Positions 59,423 through 64,000 of a stretch of DNA of 64,000 bases are shown piece after piece. A program made the translations under genes and the position numbers. Positions within the stretch are counted from its first letter, which is position 1; every line of letters begins with the position of its first letter. The stretch comes from Anaeramoeba flamelloides. Its lineage: Eukaryota; Metamonada; Anaeramoebidae. The stretch lies in NCBI GenBank assembly GCA_027625915.1, contig JANTQA010000070.1, positions 5,895,001-5,959,000 on the forward strand. The letters run 5' to 3'. The notes beneath the pieces were generated by a model, which worked only from the letters and a program-made list of their open reading frames with translations, was not told where the DNA came from and did not search any database.

Positions 59423-61615
59423 TTCTTATCCAAGTAAAACTACAACCATTCTCACTAAAACTCAAGAGAACATAATAAGAAGAAGGTTTCAAATAGAAAG
59501 ATATTTTTTATGATATTTTGCTGTTTTTAGTCTGTTGTAATTATAATAAAAGTACTTTTTTATAAATAATAACTACTTGAGTAACAGGGAATTGTATTTA
59601 GATAAAAAAAAACAAATATTGGCCAAAGTTATTTTTCAATTTTAAATAATTGATTTTTTGTTTGTATATAGTTTCATTTGTTGTTTTCATGGGACACTTC
59701 ACACAATCTTTTTATTATTCAATTTGATTTTTGTGGTTATTTTTTTTAAATATTCAACAAAATTATTGTGTTAAAATACAAAAAATATTAAACTTTGGCT
59801 CTTTTACTATTCTTTTATTTTTGAAAGTTTTTTAAAGAAATTAATAATAAAATATGATAAAATAATATCATTCAGAGAAAATAATTTTGAATTTTTTCAT
59901 AAAAATTGGAAACAAATATGACTAATAATCAAATAAAATTGAAAAAAAAAAAAAGTATTTTAATGTTTCCCTATATTTTTTATTGTTGGATTTTTTTTCA
60001 AGGGTTTTTATGGATTTAAAAAAATGATGAACAAGTTATTAAATTTTCTTTTCGTTTCAATTCCATAAACCATTATATGTAAACCTTTGAACTCAGCACT
60101 AATGTAAATTTTTTCCTTAAGGGACTAGTCTTCTACGAAAACAAGGCAAAATTTTAAAATATGTTATTGGTGGTATTCTTCACTTACAAATTTTGTAGAT
60201 CCCAAGTGTCAAAAAATTCTGATCGATCAAAGAAAGTCATAAATGAAAATTAGTTTAGTGAGATCAATTTTTTTTTTCCATTTTTTCTGAAAAAGAAAAC
60301 TATTAAATTCTTTTTTTTTCTCACAATTTATCTGGTTTTTACTCCATTTATTACAATTTGGATCATTATTAGACTATAAAATTTCTTTGTTACAAGTAAT
60401 ATTAATATAAAGATTTTTTTTCTTTTTTAAGATAAAACTTTAGGTTAACGGGAAAAGTGATATGTTTAACTGATTAAAAAATAATTGTATTTTTTTAAGA
60501 ATAGTAGTTATAATAATCAAATATTTAAAGTAATAATAATATTTTACTCTTAAATTTTATTTTTGTATTAAGACAAAATTCGATTTTTCAAAATAAAATT
60601 TTCTTGAAGATATTTGGGAATTAGTTAATTTTTTCCTCTAAATTCAAAATCATTTTTTTTCTACCAAAAATGAATTGAATTGTTATAAGGATTCTTGTGA
60701 ATAAGATCAAACAATTTGTTAAAAAAATTTTTCAAAATTGAAAATTATTTTTCAAAATTTTATTTTCCTTTTTTTGAAAATCAGAAAACAACTTTTTCAA
60801 AACCTTAAAGAAAAACTTTTTTTTGCATAATAGATTGAAATTTAATTGATAAAATGCAGTTAAGCTTCTACCTAATATTCATTTATTGAATCACCTATAC
60901 CACAATTAGTTTTATTGGCTGAGATTTGAAATGAAATATTAATCAAAGAAAAAAGAAACTAAATAAAAAATTTGCTTTCAAAATCAATACTTTCCAACAT
61001 AAAAAAAAAAATTTGTTTTCCTATTTTCAAGAATTAACTTAATTGTTAAATAAAATAATAGGTTACCTTTTTTCGTTTTATATTGGAAACATGTAAATTT
61101 TGAATTTCAAAAAAGAGACTCGAATCAATAAATTGTTTAAATGTGGTTAGCTCATACATTTCATAAGTCGAAACACAAATTACAAAAAAAAAAAATTAAA
61201 AGATCTTGAAAAGAGTTCATTTTATTTTCAAAAATGACTACTCTCTTAAACTTCTTTTTTTCCCAAAGTTAATATTTGAAAAATAAAATTACCCAGTAAA
61301 AACTGATTTTATTAAGGGACAATTTTGTCTTTAAAGAATAGATTGTTGTAATTGGCTGAAATATATTTAAATAAAATGAATAATTATGTGATAATATTTC
61401 TGATTTTGCAAGTGCTATCTTATAGTAAAAATAGTTAATTACAAAATATTTTTATCATTATTTTAATCAAAACAAAACAAAATAATCTATAAATTAATAA
61501 TCAAAAATAATTATTATTGTTTGACTAACCAAAATGAACGTCTGATGATAAATATAAAATTAAATTATGGTGGATTATTTAGTTTTTAAATCATGAACAA
61601 AATTAACTTTTTATA

Positions 61616-61874
61616 TACTGTTATTTTCCAATTAATAAATGAAAATTTTTATATCCATTTCCAAAATTGAATATTAATTATTCGCTATTACAGCCAAATT
61701 AGCTGAGTAAAAATTTTGTCTTAGGGTTTAAGAAGGAAGCTTAATTTTTGCCTAAAAATATCATTTATAAACGATTTTGTAAAGATCTTTGAATTTTCTT
61801 CCACTTATTAAACAAGAAAAATATTTTGGAATGTGAACTAAAAATTTTCATTTTTTAATTGGAAAATAATAGTA
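61616..61874. mobile_element. ~260-bp MITE, TACTGTTATTTTCC family, copy 2
   Basis: TACTGTTATTTTCCAATTAA at the left and TTAATTGGAAAATAATAGTA at the right. Co-linear with 12780-13035. Confidence 0.8.
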
Positions 61875-62626
61875 AAATAGTTTTATTTTGTTTCAGTAAA
61901 TTATTTTTGCTGAAAAGAAATCAACAAGACCCATAAATTCAACCAAATACGTTCAAAGTTTGTTACTAAGCCTCACTGCAAACAATGGTGTTTTCAAAAC
62001 CATCATGGAAACGGGAACAAGTAATGTTGATCGAATATTATCAATTTATAAGAAAATGTGATACAATTTTTTAATTTTGGAATACTTTAGATATGATCTA
62101 TGACTTTTAAACCATCTAGTGAATTTGTTTCTGGGTAGTATAAAAGAAATTGAATCCAAATATTATACGAAATATCTTTTCTCAAACTCCAAGATACTAA
62201 AATTTTTTGCAGAATTGAAAGGAATCTGAAATAAAAAAAGTTTAAGGAAACTCTTTGATTAAATATGAAGGGATTTTTGTGTTGTCTTAAATCGTTCATA
62301 TTGATGTTTTTGGACCAATTAGGTAATTACATCATTTTAAAACAAGAAAAGTTTCAAAAGAACCATCAAAAAGAATTTTTGTTTTGTGTTGAAATTTAAT
62401 TTTTGGGAAATTGTTATATTTATTTCTCAAAGGGAAAACTTATTAATCAGATTACTTAATGAGAAATTCCGAACTGGTGGGGTTCTTTCCGATTTTTTCT
62501 AAAGAAGGTGTTTTGTTGTAGACTTAAAATTTAAAATCCGGTTGAAAAACGTTTTAAGAATTCAATTTTTGTTGTTTTTTGATTTTGCTTGAGTCCTTTT
62601 TATATTTTTTTAGTATTTCTCCTTTC

Positions 62627-64000
62627 ATGACAAACACACCAACCCAAAACAATTCAATTTCTCATTCATTTACATCCAATTTAAGCCACAAAAACGAGCA
62701 ATTTCTTTTAAATTCCCAACTACATAATCTCAATCACCCACAACAACAAACAAACATTCAATTACCAATGCCAAACTTTATACGGTTTTCAAACGATCCA
62801 CAGGTTGAATACCAAAATCAGTTTTACATTGACAAATTTGAAACACCACAACCAAAGCCCATTAACCAAATTAAGGATCTTTCATTTTTTTTTAACAAGA
62901 AAAACGCTTTCAAAAAGAATTTAATTGAAAAACCAATTTATACAGTGCTAAAACAAAAAAACAATTGCCTTGGTTCCAAAACGGAAAACCTGAACAAAGA
63001 AATTCTATTCAATGAAACAATTTACTCTGGGAACAAAAGGTTACCAAATTATTCACAAGAAAATGCCTTGATAAATTCATTTTCTGATAAATTTCATAGC
63101 ATTATTAATGAGCCTTTAAAACGAAAAAGAAACAATTCTCAAGTTTTAAAAAATGAACTTCAAAGGGCACCTCAACAGCCAAGATCTAAAACTAGTTTAG
63201 GTTTAATTCCTTTTTGTAAAAACCCAAACGAAAGAACAACCGAAAATGCCAACACTAATAAAAACAAAAAAGAAAAACATAAAACTAGAACTATTTTTCG
63301 AAATGACAACCAAATTACCAAAGAAAATGTGAAGGAAAAAGTGAAAACCAAATCTAGTGAATCACTTCACGAAAATTTTAACAAAAATACCGGAATCAAG
63401 CTCAAATCAAAACACAAACAAAAAAAAAGAAGAACAACCCAAAAACAAGAACAAAAACAAAAACAAGAACAAAAACAAAAACAAAAACAAAAACAAAAAC
63501 AGCACCAACACCGACAGGACAATACAAGAAAAAAGAAAAAAAACAAAAACAAACCAACACAAACTCTTTTAAACTCTCGGACTTGCCTACTTCCTCAAAC
63601 AAAAACAAACAAGCGAGCACTTAAGCATAAAAACCACCCGAGGAACAAAAAAAAATACAAACAAAAACGAGAAGACGGGAAAAGAAAAAAGAACCAACAA
63701 AACGAACAACTTGTAATTATTGAAATCGATCCAAAGTTCACACATAAATTATTCAAAAAAACAAAATTCCCTAAATCTCCAGTTTTCCCAAAGAGCGCCA
63801 ATGATATAATTTGGCAAGAAAAAGGGACAACCAATAACGAAGAAAAAAACAATGGATATTTCAATAATAACAGAAAAAAAATTAAGAAATTAAGGGAGAA
63901 CAAAATTAAAAGCAAAAGAAGAAAGAGACGCCGAAGAAGAGACTCTTTTGTAGTTGATAATAATAATATTGAATTAAAGAATTTATTTGGCGATTGCTTT
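62627..64000 (+). CDS. N/Q/K-rich protein, 5' part (runs off window)
   Basis: An open frame from ATG at 62627 to the window edge, 458 codons without a stop. It starts MTNTPTQNNSISHSFTSN and is Asn/Gln-rich, then Lys/Gln-rich with a QKQKQKQ tract (about 63442-63500) and strongly basic clusters (KSKRRKRRRRRDSF). Between these are more ordinary segments (VIIEIDPKFTHKLFK, FPKSPVFPKSANDIIWQE). No domain is recognised. The basic clusters could be nuclear-localisation signals. Smaller ORFs near 63357-63915 on both strands are shadows of it. Confidence 0.65.
   Translation, partial: MTNTPTQNNSISHSFTSNLSHKNEQFLLNSQLHNLNHPQQQTNIQLPMPNFIRFSNDPQVEYQNQFYIDKFETPQPKPINQIKDLSFFFNKKNAFKKNLIEKPIYTVLKQKNNCLGSKTENLNKEILFNETIYSGNKRLPNYSQENALINSFSDKFHSIINEPLKRKRNNSQVLKNELQRAPQQPRSKTSLGLIPFCKNPNERTTENANTNKNKKEKHKTRTIFRNDNQITKENVKEKVKTKSSESLHENFNKNTGIKLKSKHKQKKRRTTQKQEQKQKQEQKQKQKQKQKQHQHRQDNTRKKKKNKNKPTQTLLNSRTCLLPQTKTNKRALKHKNHPRNKKKYKQKREDGKRKKNQQNEQLVIIEIDPKFTHKLFKKTKFPKSPVFPKSANDIIWQEKGTTNNEEKNNGYFNNNRKKIKKLRENKIKSKRRKRRRRRDSFVVDNNNIELKNLFGDCF

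Larger units (their letters stand above)
56494..62626. other. Long intergenic region with MITEs
   Basis: Contains MITEs 56826-57265, 57519-57715, 58025-58545, 59222-59422 and 61616-61874, a C8 run at 57481-57488 and (TA)n at 58799-58814. A 47-codon coding-like stretch at 61918-62060 (+) with TANNGVFKTIMETGTSNVD might be an exon or a transposon fragment; it has no ATG or clear splice partner. Confidence 0.45.

Noticed and set aside
61918-62060. Forward coding-like stretch TANNGVFKTIMETGTSNVD
   Set aside because: No start codon, no clear splice sites, and it sits right after a MITE. Could be an exon or a transposon fragment; undecidable by eye.
63357-63915. Several K/N- or F/L-rich ORFs on both strands near the right edge
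   Set aside because: They are other-frame and antisense shadows of the repeat-rich gene starting at 62627.
1-64000. tRNA, rRNA, CRISPR arrays and LTR or virus-derived elements
   Set aside because: Looked for B-box-like GGTTCGAAT patterns, conserved rRNA blocks, spaced direct repeats, and capsid, integrase or protease motifs. None seen by eye.

Overview
This window is AT-rich eukaryotic nuclear DNA from a unicellular protist. The evidence is spliceosomal introns (GT...AG), poly-Asn and Lys/Glu/Gln low-complexity tracts inside proteins, long A/T homopolymers, and a eukaryotic signalling and chromatin gene set: RalGAP-alpha, Ras, SGF29, PPIL3 cyclophilin and an ankyrin-TKL kinase. The style resembles amoeboid protists such as Anaeramoebae or Amoebozoa, but nothing here fixes the species.

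Layout. 317-12302 (-): a six-exon RalGAP-alpha gene, about 1846 aa, whose two large introns hold transposable elements. 13255-13563 (+): a small unrecognised ORF. 14031-15067: a decayed Tc1/mariner transposon. 20353-21454 (+): two-exon D-3-phosphoglycerate dehydrogenase. 24819-28580 (+): coiled-coil/low-complexity protein ending in a PH-like domain. 28741-30056 and 33677-34539: young foldback elements. 35404-36216 (-): four-exon PPIL3 cyclophilin. 36633-37051 (-): small two-exon unknown gene. 41286-42261 (+): two-exon Ras GTPase. 43275-43815 and 44800-45130 (-): short-exon genes resembling an F-box protein and the end of a PX domain. 46008-51459 (-): SGF29, split by a 4.7-kb intron that carries three miniature transposons. 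51614-51932 (-): unresolved small gene. 54434-56493 (-): ankyrin-repeat TKL kinase. 62627 to the window end (+): N/Q/K-rich protein, cut by the window.

The genes do not form an operon or a pathway cluster. Ras, RalGAP-alpha and the ankyrin kinase are separate signalling genes. SGF29 is a chromatin reader, PPIL3 a probable spliceosomal isomerase and PGDH an enzyme of serine metabolism. Several gene models were built by joining exons too short to stand out as ORFs. Phase agreement and family alignment support RalGAP-alpha, SGF29, PPIL3, PGDH, Ras and the ankyrin kinase well. The F-box, PX-like and small genes are weaker.

The space between genes is a graveyard of miniature inverted-repeat elements. 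There is a 200-bp family (five copies), a ~530-bp family with TTCCAAAAATTTGGACA ends (five or more copies) related to the Tc1 relic, a ~260-bp family (two copies), a ~450-bp family with duplicated motifs in its ends, and large foldbacks with nearly identical arms. I saw no tRNA, rRNA, CRISPR array or bacterial-type operon.
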